A stretch of 64,000 bases of DNA, from the NCBI RefSeq assembly GCF_023856365.1, contig NC_064539.1, positions 25,695,493 to 25,759,492 on the forward strand, read 5' to 3'. Shown here piece by piece: positions 12,801-55,386 of the stretch. Within the stretch, counting starts at the first letter, position 1; every line of letters starts with the position of its first letter. Made by a program: the position numbers and the translations under genes. A model generated the notes under the pieces. It ran no database searches, had not been told where the DNA came from, and saw only the letters and a list, made by a program, of their open reading frames with translations. The DNA is from Brienomyrus brachyistius. Lineage: Eukaryota; Chordata; Actinopteri; Osteoglossiformes; Mormyridae.

Positions 12801-14745
12801 CTATATGCCTGGACCTCGATATTTATCTGGAGATGAGTTATGGCGGAGAAACCCCCCTTCCTGTTCAAAAGATTTCTTGATGTCTTATTTGCTCCAAACA
12901 ACACTGTCGTTTGTTACTTTATAAGTTACACAGGTAAACCGTTTCACCTCTTTTCAGTGATTCCAAGTATCTGCATGCAGTTTATGTGAACATGTGATGT
13001 TTTATGGGCTATGAGGCGAGATTAATGTTCCCCAAACTCAGATTTTTGCCGTTTTTCTTGGAGTTTTCCTGATGAGGTCTGGGGTTTCTCTCAGACCTGC
13101 AGCACTGGAACAGCTGCGCCGAAACGCTTATTCAGCACAGCTAATGCTGGCTGCGGTGGTGAAATGCAGATGGCACAAACCACGGAATGGCTGTAGGGTA
13201 AAAATGCAGTTATGTGTCTGTTTGCAGGCCGTCATCCCTCTTTGTAGAGCTTTGTTGGTCAGGCACATTGCCTGAAGACAGGGACACATTCATTAAAACA
13301 GTTGTATGTCTTACCAGAACTCCTAAGGATTTTATTAGCGTTTTATTGTATTTTATTAGTAATTTGTTAGTGTTTTAAGCTCCTGTTCATTCACTAATTC
13401 AACTACATTAAAGGTATGTGCACATTGTGTTTGCATCGTATTATTTGTGAGCTGTGTGAAGTCTAATGTTGGCAAACATTAGACACTGGTTTTGTTAGAG
13501 AAGTCCATAAAACGTTCTCTACTGATATTACTTGGTAGCACAGGTTCATCTTTATTTGTTAGGTAAGCTATTGTGATCGATAAGGGGACAGTAATAGGCT
13601 GAACAAGCACAATAAAGGACATGCTTGTATTGTTCTGGGCTGTCAGACGGTGCCGACTTGAGCACCTTTAACCCCGTAGATTTCCATTTGCACGCTAATC
13701 TGCGGCACTCCTGGTTGTAAGAGCGTGTATGATCATTAATCCATGCGGAATGTCTTGTGCTTTTAACTATTTTTCCAAGGTTTTGTCCAAAACCTGTTGT
13801 GTGTGACTTCGTTGACATTTGAACTAGAGGTGAAGTTCACATCACTTACTGCATTAATAAATCACAGCAAATTTTTCCCATTTAGGTGACATCATAATAA
13901 TCATCCCACCATAGTCAAAGAGGTGGCTGAATCACAAAGGTGATTAGGAAATAGTCAGAGAGGGACTTATTCAGCAGCTAGACAGACACATGATGAACAT
14001 AAACTCTGATTATCAAGTGATTATCAAGTCCAGTCCAAAGATTGTACACATGCGTTGGTCCTGTTGTGTGCTGGTAACATCCAATAGAGTCCAGAAGGGA
14101 CAGGAAACTTCTGCTGAAGGCTTCAGTCTCCACACTCCCACTGCCCAAGCGTTTATGTCCACATGGACGCCAATTCCAACTCTACACACTGCACCACAAT
14201 GCTGCCCCCTATTTAAGTCCAGCACGAAAAATACTATAAGATTCAGCTATTTTGATTTGTGTGACAGAAAGTGACAGGGAAAACTGCCTGCAAGGAAAGG
14301 CAAGGCAAAACTCCTTAATGGGAAGAAACCGTGGGAGGGACCCACTCCTGGGGCAGTCCCAATTTATAAAGTAAAACTGCATACAGTCCAGGTATAAGTG
14401 TTGAAGGCCCAGCTGATGTCTGGGCAGGCAGGTGAGGAAGCTGCTTCCTTGGGCAGGATGGAGGGGTGGTCCGGTCCAGCAGCAAGCAGGGGAGGACAGT
14501 CCTGGAGGCCCTCAGTGCCAGAGAGGTGCATGCTTGAGACTGACACCTTTTGACATATGCCCCCATCTGCAGTAGAGGGTGCAGCAGAGACCCCCCCCTC
14601 CCCCGCTAACCTCCAAGTGTGTTGACAGTGACGTAGGAACTGATGAACTGATGGGACCATCACCTCCTCCTTCAGCATGGGAACAAGTGGGGGCCAGTAG
14701 CAGGGTAGCACTGAAATGATTCAGACCTTTAGCAGTACATCGGGT
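8766..14745. other. Upstream non-coding block, no gene supported
   Basis: About 6 kb with no recognisable coding exon. It holds the AAT microsatellite at 9779-9870 and a degenerate ~60-bp repetition near 10260-10390 built on 'catgaaccccatgtg'. A GC-richer patch lies at about 12400-12700, and a fish-repeat-like segment at about 14260-14600. The short ORFs have neither recognisable domains nor consistent splice sites. Confidence 0.5.
9779..9870. repeat. (AAT)n microsatellite
   Basis: Imperfect AAT/ATA trinucleotide array. Its reverse complement yields artefactual poly-Tyr and poly-Leu ORFs. Confidence 0.95.
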
Positions 14746-15853
14746 TTGCTGTTCCTGGACCTGGGCCTGTCAGAGATTTGGAAGTTCAAACATGTGAAAG
14801 GTAATTACCACCTTGCCTGGCGCGCGTCAAACCACTTTGTGGATCGAAGGTATTTGAGGTTCTGATGATCAGACCAGATCAGGAATGAATCCTTGGTACC
14901 TTCTAGCCACTGACGTCTCTCTTCCAACATTAATTTGACAACTTTTAATTATCTAGGTTGTAAATTATTGTGGTAGGGCTCATCTTTCATGAGTGAAAGG
15001 CGTAGGAGTGTTATTTGTCATTGAATGCTGGTCACTGTGACAATGCAGTTCCTACTCTGGTCTCAGGGGTGTCTACTTCCATGACAAATTGCCTACAGGG
15101 ATCGGGTGACTACAGAACTGACTGGGGTGGCCCTCCGAGCTTGGACGACATGAAGGCTGTGAGGGGTGTCTTGCCTGTTCTGTACCCCCAAATAAAGAGT
15201 TGATAGGAGTCCATCCATCCATTTTAATAAGAGTTTATTAGAAAAGCCATGAGAGCACTGCAGATCTTTACATATGTGGGGTGGAGGCCATTCAGCGACA
15301 GCCTTAAGCTTCTCCAGATCCATCTCGATCGACTCCCTGGAAGGAAACAAAGCCAAAGAGATAGACCATGCATTTGTGTGACTTGCATTTCTATGCCATA
15401 ACAAATAGATTATTCTGGGGAAGCCCTGGCAGAACCTTCTAGATATGCTGGACATGCTCATGCTCATTGCTGGAAAATACCAGGATGTCATCCAGATACA
15501 GAGAGACAGTATTGTTAAGTGTGTTCTGGAAGATGTCTTTGTGCAAATTCTGATATACAACTGGGGCGTTGGTCAAACTAAACGGCATAGCAAGGAATTC
15601 ATAATGCCCCTCTAGTATGTTGAAGGCTGTCCCCATAACCCTCTTTTATTCTGATCAGGTGGTATACATTGCAAAGGTCGACTTTCGTAAAGATAGTAGC
15701 TCCCTGGAACAGGTCAAGAACAGAGTCTAGCAAAGGCAGGGGTAGTGGTTCTTCATATTGACCTTGTTTAGTCCCCTGAAATCTATGCAGGGTTGAGGGG
15801 AGCAATCCTTCTTGGCCACAGAGAGGAAACCACGGGCAGATCTGTGACACCAA
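14746..15853 (-). mobile_element. Ty3/gypsy LTR-retrotransposon pol remnant
   Basis: Minus strand, three broken frames in the expected order. From 15853 downward comes the start of the reverse transcriptase, with '[18 protein letters not shown]' and '[13 protein letters not shown]'. Next comes '[11 protein letters not shown]' and 'TNAPVVYQNL', with the catalytic YLDD at about 15487-15498. Then comes 'EMDLEKLKAVAEWP', the linker after RT. About 14800-14940 reads as RNase H-like sequence ('WSDHQNLKYL'). Frameshifts between blocks show it is dead. No flanking LTRs were identified. Confidence 0.8.
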
Positions 15854-17577
15854 TCAGCAAATGGTTAATATGGTATGTATCTCAAGAGGGCAAAATGTCT
15901 ATGAATGAATCACACTTGGATTATGCATTGTCCTATTGGCCAGAACTATGTCAGCCACCACCATTGTGGAGTAGCATGAAAAAATGTTATATTTAGTATT
16001 CCAGTTCATTCAGAAAGCAGCGGAAATGGATGCTACATGTATTTAGTCTACATATTTGAAGTTGCACTTTCAAGCAGGAAATACTTCTAGCGGTTTGAAG
16101 AAGTTTTATATCAGTGGCGTGGCAGAAAGTATCTGTGAAGCTGATGAAAAGTGACAGAAGCAGGGAATGATGCAGTGTTTTGGGGTTTTTTTGGGGGTCA
16201 GATGTAGGCAACAAAGGTGAAGAGTCACCCGCTAACAGTAAGGCAGCAGCTGGTGGAGCCAGACACGTGACTTCAGTGTCTCGTGTCACATTCTCCCTGT
16301 AGATGGTGATGAAGTAAGTTGTGCAATGTGACAGAGTATTCTTGGCCACTAATGTAATGTGTCAGATGCGTCCAAATCCGCTGGTGTGGCCTGAGCCCCA
16401 GGATCTCAGTTTCCCCACATGGTCTAAATGGAAGGCATGGTAATGCCCTGGGTAATGCTAATTTAGCCTTTTATGTGGACGCACACTGAACAGCAGTAGC
16501 AGAAGACAAATGCTGCCATGGCAATAAAAATATATTACATCAACGAAAGGCAACCAATAATAGAATTAAAGTATAGGTGGGGTGGCCAGTTACCATGCAG
16601 ATTCTGGGATTTTCCGGCCAAAATATATGGTCATTTATTTGACCTTTCAAATAGGCCTTTAAATAGGCCACAGACGTGCACATGCACTCACACACACGTG
16701 CACATGCACTCACACACACGCCATTTTTATTCCAGAGAATTGTTTTCTTGAGATGTGTTAGTACATGCAGCTAGGATTCAAAAGGTGACGTCATGTTTCA
16801 CTGAAGCTGCATGCCTCCTCCCCCCCGACAACCTGGGGGAGGATTATATCTGTGTGGTATCATGTCTCTTCCTGTCTGGACCTTAAATAACAATAGCTGT
16901 CAACCTGTTTCTAGAACAATCTCCTTCCAGTTCTGACCTGAGGGGGCTGGATCAAGAGCCAGGTCAAAGATCAGCCCACATGAGCTACGGGGGCAGCCCT
17001 GGGCTATTGGCACCAGCCGGGAATGCTCGTTGTGCTGGCAAGACCATCATTGGTGATGGCACAGATTCTCAGAGGGCACAGAAAACCTCAAAGCAGTTTG
17101 TGGCTAAAAAAAATTACAGTGGCAGCTTGAACTGTTTTGACAAGTTATAAGGGTTTGCATCCTTTCTACATTTAGGGACACATTCACTGGTGAAGCAGAC
17201 ATTTTTTTTTTCTAGCAGCATATTAGCTGTAAGCTTTGAAGAGATGCAACTGGAGCCGAAAACTGCTCTATTATGAAGAGTTCAAAGACCACGAAGGCCT
17301 TTTTCTTAGGGCCGGCTTATAATCAACGCTCGCAACGTGTCCAAGTACGCATCATGGCCGCCACGCATTTCCTGCATTGATTCCACATGTTGTTTGTGCA
17401 CCTACTCAAGGAATTTACTGCCGCTAGTTTTGCAGGAGCTCTGCATGCGCTTTCCAAACCAATCATAAACATTTTTATCCTTTTATTCTAATTGTGTATT
17501 CCATATTTAACACAAATGAGAGTTTGCTTTTGATTATTGACTCAGTTGAATATTTTATATAATTAAACTAATTATTA
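15854..17577. other. Non-coding, no gene seen
   Basis: Mostly unique sequence. It has a short CA-rich imperfect repeat at about 16675-16720 ('cacatgcactcacacacacg' twice). Nothing else was recognised. Confidence 0.4.
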
Positions 17578-18425
<848 letters not shown>

Positions 18426-20639
18426 TGTTTAGCTTAAGAAATGGCATCCATGCCTTCTGGACCCCCCCTTCCCCAATATGTTTATCCTGGAGAAACCCAC
18501 CCTCAGCACGTGATGCGACTTGCGCCAAACCTTTAGTTGCTCTAGCATAGGAATGTAACATTAGATCGAGCATATCGTACAAGTGAGCCATAATGCTATT
18601 GTTACAAACCTGTGAGCTCCTTGAATTTGTGTTCCCACGTTTGTATCTGTGTTCAGGGTAGGGAGGGGGGGGTTTCCACTGAGGTCGAGTTTCTTACCTG
18701 AGCATACACCCATGATCAGATGTTGCTTTCTCCATTGCTGTTTTAGAATATTCTTCAGTGTTGATAAGCTAAACCAACCTTAAGAGAGATGCTTAAGCAT
18801 ATGGCTGTGTCTGACCTCACAGTGTAACAGGACAGGTTGCAGGGCCTAAAGCCTGCATGATATTTTAGCATTTGTGCCTTCGATTTAACAACCCCCCTTG
18901 ACTCTGTGCGAGAGTCCGTCCCGTAATGTACCGCTCGTTTCTGTTAGACTTTTTACACGAGTTCCACAGATGGCTCCCTGCCAGGACCTCTGGAAATGCG
19001 CTGATAGGCGTGCGGGTGAATTTCCCGTCTGGATCGCTCACAGCGTCGTTATTGTTCTACTAAACAGCTCAGATAACAGACGGGTTTCACCTCCTGGTAC
19101 ATCGTGCTGCTGAATAGTCTGTAAAGAAAACCAAAGCACTAGTATCATGTCGGCTGTATTTTTGGTTTGCACTTGTGACTTGACCTGTGACCCCACTCCT
19201 TACAGTAATGAGCAAGACCTATAAACCTTACCTAGTTAAAAGGTAAACTTAGTCCCGTCCACAGAGGCATAGAGGAATCTGATGAGCCCCTGGACAGTGG
19301 GACCCCCCCCCCCCCCATACATGACCTGTTGAGAGGGAGGGGCAGGTCTTGGGTTAATAAGAATCCTGGTAATTTATTGCGTACTTAGACATGCTACTGA
19401 CAGTCCCAATTTAGGTTGGAGACAGTTGTCGATAGAGTTTTTTCCTTTCCCCATGCAGTTTCTCCTCTTCTACCACTGATAAATCACGATCAATAATCAC
19501 ACAACGATCCAGTGCTTTGTTTTGTCTGCTCTTCTCTTTTATATTGTTTTTGACTTGCATGTTCTTGGCTTGGCTTGGTCTGCCAGGTAAGCATCACTGT
19601 GCTCTGCTCTTGTGTCCTTTATAAAGTGCTTCACCTGTCTCACTTGTGCCACTGTCACAGGGACATTATGCCAAAAACTCTTTCCCTACTTGCAAAATTA
19701 GATATGGGCAACAAGGCCAGTCATCCACAGTGGTATCTTGCCCGGGGGACCAACACAAAAAAATTTTTTTGTGACATTTGCGAGATCGGTTTTCTATCGT
19801 TCATTTGCACATCAGGTCAATGATATCATGTCACCGTGTTGGGCAGTTAACCTTGCTAGAGTGGTCTCCCTGGATTTAGTTTGTGAGTTTGGCAGGCTAC
19901 CTGCAGAAGTATGAGATAGGAAGGGGCGGGACTAGGCCAACCTCAGGTCGCCACATGTTTGGGATATTATACAGATTTTATATACGCCCCACTGTACGCA
20001 GGCACCCCATTGCTTGGGCAATGGTAGGTGTGAGAACATTCCTTGTACCCCCACCATAAAAAAAGTCGGTGACAACACACTTATAACACATAAATACCTG
20101 CAATGACCTTTTTTTTATACCTGAAATGAATATACCACCATGGCGTCCTGCAGTGACTCCCCACTTCCATGCGCTTTAAAATGGGATGAAGGGCATTTTC
20201 CCCAGCTGGGTGAAGTCTCGCGCAGAGACACGCCCATTATGTTCGCAGCGGAGAAAACAAATAACTAGTAGCTTATGTAACACATAAATGGAATAATGTG
20301 CAGCAATTTATTAAAATGTAAAATATATAATACAAACATAATATTATAAAAGTTATATAAAATAACATCAATATAGATATTGACAGTTTTTGGAAAGAGA
20401 GAAAAAAACTTTTTTGTAAAAATTTCTTTGAAGCCACCTTATGAAGTGCAGGTTTATGTGCATTAAATTATTTGAATTTTATGGACTGTTGTGCACGTTT
20501 ATGCACCATACTTACGGACCGCTACTCCTGTTTTCTACGCGGACCATTATTTACTACATATCCCACAATGCTAAGAACTTCGGGGTTGCGTGTAGGAAGG
20601 TTGATACGGCTATGCATCATCAGGGGGAGAGATTCTGTC
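18426..20639. other. Non-coding upstream of candidate fgfr1 first exon
   Basis: No gene recognised. It contains poly-C runs (for example near 19301-19316) and AT-rich tracts around 20310-20400. Confidence 0.4.
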
Positions 20640-21250
20640 TTAAGCCGTTTGTAGTTTGAAGAACTTTGGGACCCGGGAAGTCTCGGCGGACTCCGGAGAG
20701 ACTCATGGGTGGCTCGTATCGTGCCGGGGCGTCATTATTTCGCAAACGGCGAATTGTTTAACTTTAATGGTGTCCGTTTATTAGATTGGGTTGGACCCAC
20801 ATGCTCGTCCACTAAGACAGACAGGATCACAGCATGGACTGGGAACAAAGTTACTTTTCAAAGGGACCAAGCCTCTGCTTACATAATGCACACCAGGGTC
20901 GGGTTTTCCCTATGTTTTATTCAAAAGTGTAAATTTTTCCGTCTGCCATAGGCTTTAGCGTCTTTTCCATAAAAAAACTGCTTGGCTTATGATCGGGAGG
21001 CGATGGCTGCATTTCGTCAGTGTTGGATGTCTTGTTGCAAGTCGTGATTTCAAGCCCATTTTAAGTGGGTATGAGCGGCCGATTTGCGACAGCGGTCGAT
21101 GGACACATTGCGATCGTCTAGAAACATCCCGATCATCTTACGCCTGCTTTCGAATCAGGACGTATTACGCCGCAATAGCAAGTCTCATCCAGAATACAGT
21201 TTCCCCCCATTTTTTAGAAGTTCTACAGCTTCTGCATTTATTGTTGAAAG
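20640..21250 (+). other. Candidate non-coding first exon / promoter-proximal region of fgfr1
   Basis: The segment is visibly enriched in CpG compared with its surroundings (for example around 20680-20760 and 21060-21180). It ends in 'ttgaaag' followed by a consensus donor 'gtgagt' at 21251. FGFR1 genes in vertebrates have an untranslated first exon well upstream of the signal-peptide exon, and this is the best candidate here. The transcription start is not determined; the left limit is nominal. A different promoter cannot be excluded. Confidence 0.35.
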
Positions 21251-24200
21251 GTGAGTATTGAAACATATATATTTTGATTTTTTTTTACCGTTACGAATGT
21301 GTATTTTAATTTAACTTTTCCTACAAGATAACAGGGAAATTTACCCAGAAAAAAATCAATTCGTACACAGGGGTGCGAAAAAAATAACTAAATATTTAAA
21401 TGATTGAGTTTCCTGACGGATTGTGACAGCATCTGACACCGTATGATATGTCTTGCTTTGTATAGCGATAAATCACGAGAAATGTTCATTTAAAAGGCGT
21501 GGGGATGAGACATAAACTACAATTACAACGACTGCCTCTTAGATGAGACCACAATGCATCTCACATGGTTTAAGTTTTCTTCTGGATTCAATTCTCGGCA
21601 ACTGGTTTGGGGGACAAAAAAACAACTTAAGGTACTATTTAAAAAAAAAAAAAAAAAGGCTCATTGAAATGTCCCCAAACCGCACACTAAACTTTCGTCT
21701 CCCACTGTAGTTATTCTACTCCCCCAGTTCAGCATGGGTGGTGCGGCATAACAGTCAGATGAGACAACATTAGTTGCGTTCTATAATATAAAGACGGACG
21801 CACACACGTGTTATACTTTGCTAAAGCGATATTTTGCTGAAAATAAATGTAAATCACGATGTCATGTGATCATGGTTAATTACACTCCCAGGCTTATATT
21901 TCTATAGTAATTTTCATGCTTGATTTGAGACGGTGGTCTTTTGAAGGCTATAAGAGGAATATGTTTCTTGAAAGTGCGCAACCATTTGCAACAGGTGGAA
22001 AACTGACGTTGTTGGGCGGAATAAGACATTTGATTAAATTTATTTAAGCATGATCAAGTTTTGTTGGTTTATATGGACCATTATGAATGGACATTTGAGC
22101 ACTAAAAATTCACCAAACCTGTCTAACTGGTAAAAAGTAATAGGGATATCTTTGGGCAACTAAAAAAAAAGTTGCATGTACCTTTGTCCTAGTTTGGGGG
22201 CTCTGTTAAAAATGAATATAAAATTTAAGAGTCCCTGACTGACTCCCTGTTTTAATGTGCTTCCACCACACCACTACAGATTACTGACCTGTCAGTGAAC
22301 TCAGTGCATCCGGAAATGGGATTCATTATGCGAGTCAGAAGGATCTATTACAGCAATAAAAGAAGGACAGTATTTCATATAACTTTAACAAATTTGCAGC
22401 ATAAAGTTCATGTACAAATCCAACACGCAAGTCGCGTCAAGGTGCATATCTGTCTTGCAATGTGTGCAATCAAAACATTGGCGTTTTTTTTTTTTTTTTT
22501 TTTTTTGGGGGGGGGGTACTTTGGGTTTTTCTCACAACGCGTCTGTACGTGTACAACACAGAGAAGATCTCAGATTTTTACGGGTTTTGGTTACCACAGC
22601 GTTAAAATGCCACTGTCTTAAAGCAAGATATCTCATAACACAGACTTCTGGAAAGAGTATGTTACATTTTTGTTAGTACGACAACCAGGTTTTGTTTACA
22701 AAGTCAGAATGTTTAAAAAGGACAAATGAACTAGGTTATGGAAGAATTTTGCTTAAAGACTAGCCTGGCTGGAATAAAAAAATGGATTGGCCGCAACTCT
22801 GTGGGCACATGTTTTCGATTTACTTGTTGGTTTGTCCGGTCTTCTGAGCTAATTTAATCGCAGAGTGAGGCATGAATTCACAAATCAGGATTGTCCAATT
22901 TGCGGTGACAGAGGTAGGAAGACCACAGCTAGGATGAAATGTGTGACAGCATTTTATGGTGGAAAAAGCAAGCTCATGGATCCTAACGAGCTGCAACATT
23001 TGTACCTCCTGTTTCTCACTGCAATGTCTGTCTCCTAAAGAGAAAGATAAAAATCAGAATGTTGGAGAAACATTTAATTTGTCTGTTTCTCTGTTATTTT
23101 TGGAATAGGTCGTCTTCCCTTTTTGCAGGGGTGAGTGGTTGCAGCCTCTCTTTATCCAGGCTTCTCTTTTGCAAATCTTTGCTGAGGTTTCCTGCAGAGC
23201 TGGGTGCTGTGTGGGCTTCTCGAGCTCCTTTTGGGGTGAGACAGCAGAAAGGAGGCCCTCCACAGTCACTCTCGGCTCGTTTATTTGGCATGTGAAGAAT
23301 GCTTTGTACCTACACAGTAGTTCTGGTGCATTGCAGCAGTTCATGTAGCAGCCCATCATTATTTAGTGTGATTACTAATCACACGGTAGCTACATCAGTA
23401 ATCCTCCTGAGATTTGAACCTCTGTAAAAAAATGCCATAGCGAAGACATTTGAGGTGTCGGGCTGGCTGATTGAGCCATTTCTCTCTGGTGTTCTTCATG
23501 GACATCTCCAGTGACTTTCCTTAAATATCCTTTCCAAAATTTGTCATGGCTACGATCCACTAATCATGGCTGCAATATTGGATAATGATGACCACACACA
23601 GACAGTCCCAACAGTTTCCTAGAAAAAATAGGGCCCAGAAATTTCACGTTAAAAGTCTTAGCTATCATTACATATGTGCTTGTGGTGGATTTTAACTACT
23701 TTGCTGTAGGATACAACTGCAATTTCCTTCCTAACAACCAAGAGTTTTGCAGTCTGTTATTAACATGATCTCTCTTTTTGAGTAAGACTCTTTAGCAAAG
23801 TCAATTATATTATAAGATATTGCAGTCATATACTTGCTTTGAACTAGAAGATTGTGAGTTTAAATCCTGCAAACATGGCTCTGGTATTTGATGTTTTTGT
23901 CCAAGTACATAAATCCAAAATGGCCTCTGATTACGTTTTATTTATACATTTATACATTTCTAATGTAGATTTAAAAATAATGTTATTTTTGAGAAAAAGT
24001 ATTTTGAAGACGACTTACATTGGGAAGAGCAGGTAAACTTTAATTAGCATGAACAGTTACAAACAAAACCTAAAGAGGGTCCAAACTTGGCAACAACAAT
24101 CAACTATGCCAAGACCAAACCATACCGGACTCCACCCTCAACTACGTTAAAGTAACGTGATTGGCTAATGAATGAGTATAACGAAGACCCCGTTTGTCAT

Positions 24201-25746
24201 GCTGCTAAAGTAAATGCATGTTAAAGTAAACTGCGATTTTTTTGTGGCTCATTCCATGACATGAATGCGTCTCTTATAGTTGTTAGTTATGGAAAATGGA
24301 GACATACGGGTTTTACAAATTGGCATGTAAATAGAATATGCAATAAACTAAATGGGTGTAGGTGTAGTGTCAGAGTTACGTGTTACAGGTCGGACTTGGA
24401 GCATTCAAATAAAATATTTGTATTGGCTTTTACAATTTCAGTTGATTCATCCAGTAACTTCTACAAGTTAGGGGCGTGGGAGGAGTAAAGCGTGGTTGGG
24501 CAGAGGGGGTGACAGCCCCCCCTCTAGTTTTCTTCCAAGTGTTTGAGCCCATGTGGTGTTTGAATGATTTTGATTGCACTACGCAGTGCTCCTGAAGCAT
24601 GTTTTTGTAATGACACCATACTGTAGCTAAGCTGCCCCCTACATCCTGTGTATACCTGCCAAAGGTCCCCTTACTCCTGGGTTTTTCCTCATTTTCCACC
24701 CCTTCTCCCTCTGTCCCTCTGATTTACCATTTCTCCAAATAAAATCCAGATTTTCCACAGCTACACTTTTATGACTGTAAGGATCAAGTCCCCCCCCCAT
24801 TTTTGCAAAGTCTCCCTATTCTTAAGGCCATAATGAGGCTGCTGCGTTTTGTGATTCTGAGCATGTGAAGCACTGATGCACAGACTCCCAGCGCAGACTG
24901 CTGTTGGCAGGAATCAAATATGTAGAAAAATTTACAAGAACTGTCTCTGGAAATTGGACAGGCAGGACATACTATCTGCTGCTTAATCGAGCCGTGGGAG
25001 TGATGGTAGGTGATGGGACAAAATGAGAAAGGGTCAGATGTTTCATTCAAGAAGGCAATGTTCCATGGAACTGCCTCTTATAAAAGCAAAATGAAGAATA
25101 TCGACGACAAAAGCTCATCGCATGTATGATAAAAGATGATCTGTCTGTGCTGAGCTGCTGGGGTACAGAAACAGCACCTCAGCTGCCTAACAGGTACAGC
25201 CCAACCTTTTATACCATAATTGGGCATCGTTAAGGCGGCTTGTTTGTCAAAGGTGGATAATTCATGTCCAGAAAGTAAAAATCCAGACCAGGATTTTGTT
25301 TCAACCAGCTGAGTACTCTGTGACTGTGACTCTTTATACGCAACTGGTTGGTTGAAACAAAATCTTGGTCTGGATTTTTACTTTCTGGACCTGAATGATC
25401 TCCCTCTTGTTTTCTCCTTACTTGGTGGGCTGGAGGGCAGCTGCCATAAGTCGACATTCCCTCTTGCCGGCGTGACTGGCTGTGGTGACCATGCATTGCT
25501 CCTGACAGAGCTCTTTGTGTGTTTCATCATTTAGAAGTGATTTCGCTGGTCAATCCATTGATGTTTTGAACCACTGCTCCAGATGGGGGCAGCTGTAAGT
25601 TTATGGCTTGTATTTGACAGCAAACCCAGTGGTGGTGGTGGTGGGGGGGGCATGACTGAATGAGATGCATGATGAACCTGAATGCCGCCGTATCCTGAAA
25701 TTTGACAGCTTGATGCATCTATTCTTTTTCTCTTCTGCCCCCCCAG
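21251..25746 (+). other. Putative fgfr1 intron 1
   Basis: Runs from the candidate donor at 21251 to the acceptor AG at 25745-25746. It includes poly-T/poly-G runs near 22480-22517 and the hairpin element at 25262-25395. No coding exon was recognised. Confidence 0.35.
25262..25395. mobile_element. Foldback (hairpin) MITE
   Basis: Left arm 25265-25312 and right arm 25343-25391 are inverted copies: 'tccagaaagtaaaaatccag' on the left pairs with its complement near 25371-25390. They flank a ~30-bp loop. A short element that is nearly all terminal inverted repeat fits a non-autonomous DNA transposon. The superfamily was not determined. Confidence 0.8.
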
Positions 25747-25837
25747 TAAGTGAGGTGGAGGAGTGGATGGCTCAGTGCTGATGTGCTGCCTGTCTGGGCG
25801 TCAGACTCCCCCCCGCAGTAGTAGTGCCCCCTGCAGG
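25747..25837 (+). promoter_or_regulatory. fgfr1: fgfr1 5' leader with uORF and in-frame upstream ATG
   Basis: The exon appears to start after the pyrimidine-rich acceptor ending at 25746. The leader holds a four-codon uORF (ATG 25767, stop TGA 25779-25781). The last base of its stop is the first base of another ATG (25781). That second ATG is in frame with the main start and would add 19 residues. The main ATG at 25838 has A at -3, a better context than 25781 (C at -3), so 25838 is preferred. Confidence 0.6.
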
Positions 25838-54370
<28,533 letters not shown>

Positions 54371-54620
54371 TAGGCCTGTCATCCTCTTGCTCATTCTGTG
54401 CCTGGAGAACAACAGCCTATGGTGTTATGGTGAGCTGTGATGCTTTGGCAACAGACGAACTTTACCAGAGACTGTGTTGTACCCTGTTGGTCTATGACAC
54501 TCTACTGCAAGGAATGGACTTATGACAGGGAAGAAGAAAATTCAATGATGGCTTCCTTTTGGCAGTGTTTTTTCTATTTTCATTCAGGATAAATAAAAAT
54601 GACTAATGTGGCTTTGCAGA
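54371..54620 (+). terminator. fgfr1: fgfr1 3' UTR with poly(A) signal
   Basis: AATAAA at 54592-54597, about 225 bp past the stop, is the first canonical polyadenylation signal. Longer 3' UTRs cannot be excluded. Confidence 0.6.
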
Positions 54621-54690
54621 ATATGACCAAGCAGCATACATTATTTTGTAAATATAGTTAGAATTGTAGCAGTTTCTGTATATATATTTG

Positions 54691-54762
54691 CACCCTGTGC
54701 ACCCTGTACACCCTGTGCACCCTGTACACCCTGTACACCCTGTGCACCCTGTGCACCCTGTA
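54691..54762 (+). repeat. 9-bp minisatellite CACCCTGTR
   Basis: Eight units of CACCCTGTG/CACCCTGTA just downstream of the fgfr1 poly(A) signal. Confidence 0.95.
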
Positions 54763-55001
54763 CGTAGGACACTTTATGAAAAGTGGCTCTTCCTCTTCAA
54801 ACTGTCATAAAGATGTTTCCTTTTGATAGTTCCTGTCATCTAGCAGATGTATTAACCTCCCCCTCGTTTTCTTTCCCTTTAACTTAACTTGCTCTCAATA
54901 TCAGCTGACATTTGCTTCACCAGCGAAGGGAAGTCTGGCTGCCAATGTGGGACGTACACGTTTATACACCCGTTCATCCTTTGGATCTGCCTTTTGACCA
55001 C

Positions 55002-55386
55002 ACTCCACCATCCCTTCCCCTGATAAAGCCTATCCTGCACCCTATCCCTGTGTTCCATGGTTCGCTCCACCATCCCTTCCCCTGATAAAGCCTATCCTGC
55101 ACCCTATCCCTGTGTTCCATGGTTCGCTCCACCATCCCTTCCCCTGATAAAGCCTATCCTGCACCCTATCCCTGTGTTCCATGGTTCGCTCCACCATCCC
55201 TTCCCCTGATAAAGCCTATCCTGCACCCTATCCCTGTGTCCCATGGTTCGCTCCACCATCCCTTCCCCTGATAAAGCCTATCCTGCACCCTATCCCTGTG
55301 TTCCATGGTTTGCTCCACCATCCCTTCCCCTGATAAAGCCTATCCTGCACCCTATCCCTGTGTCCCATGGTTCGCTCCACCATCCT
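55002..55386. repeat. 62-bp minisatellite, six copies
   Basis: Near-perfect units carrying 'cccttcccctgataaagcct' and 'atccctgtgttccatggttc'. Copies differ at only a few sites (ttcc/tccc; ggtt-c/ggtt-t), indicating recent homogenisation. Confidence 0.97.

Noticed and set aside
12380..12905. Possible hidden exon or gene in a GC-richer patch
   Set aside because: No recognisable domain, no consistent splice sites. Could be a conserved non-coding element, which cannot be judged without alignment.
55002..55386. CRISPR-like regular array
   Set aside because: Units are directly adjacent with no unique spacers, in a vertebrate genome. A minisatellite.
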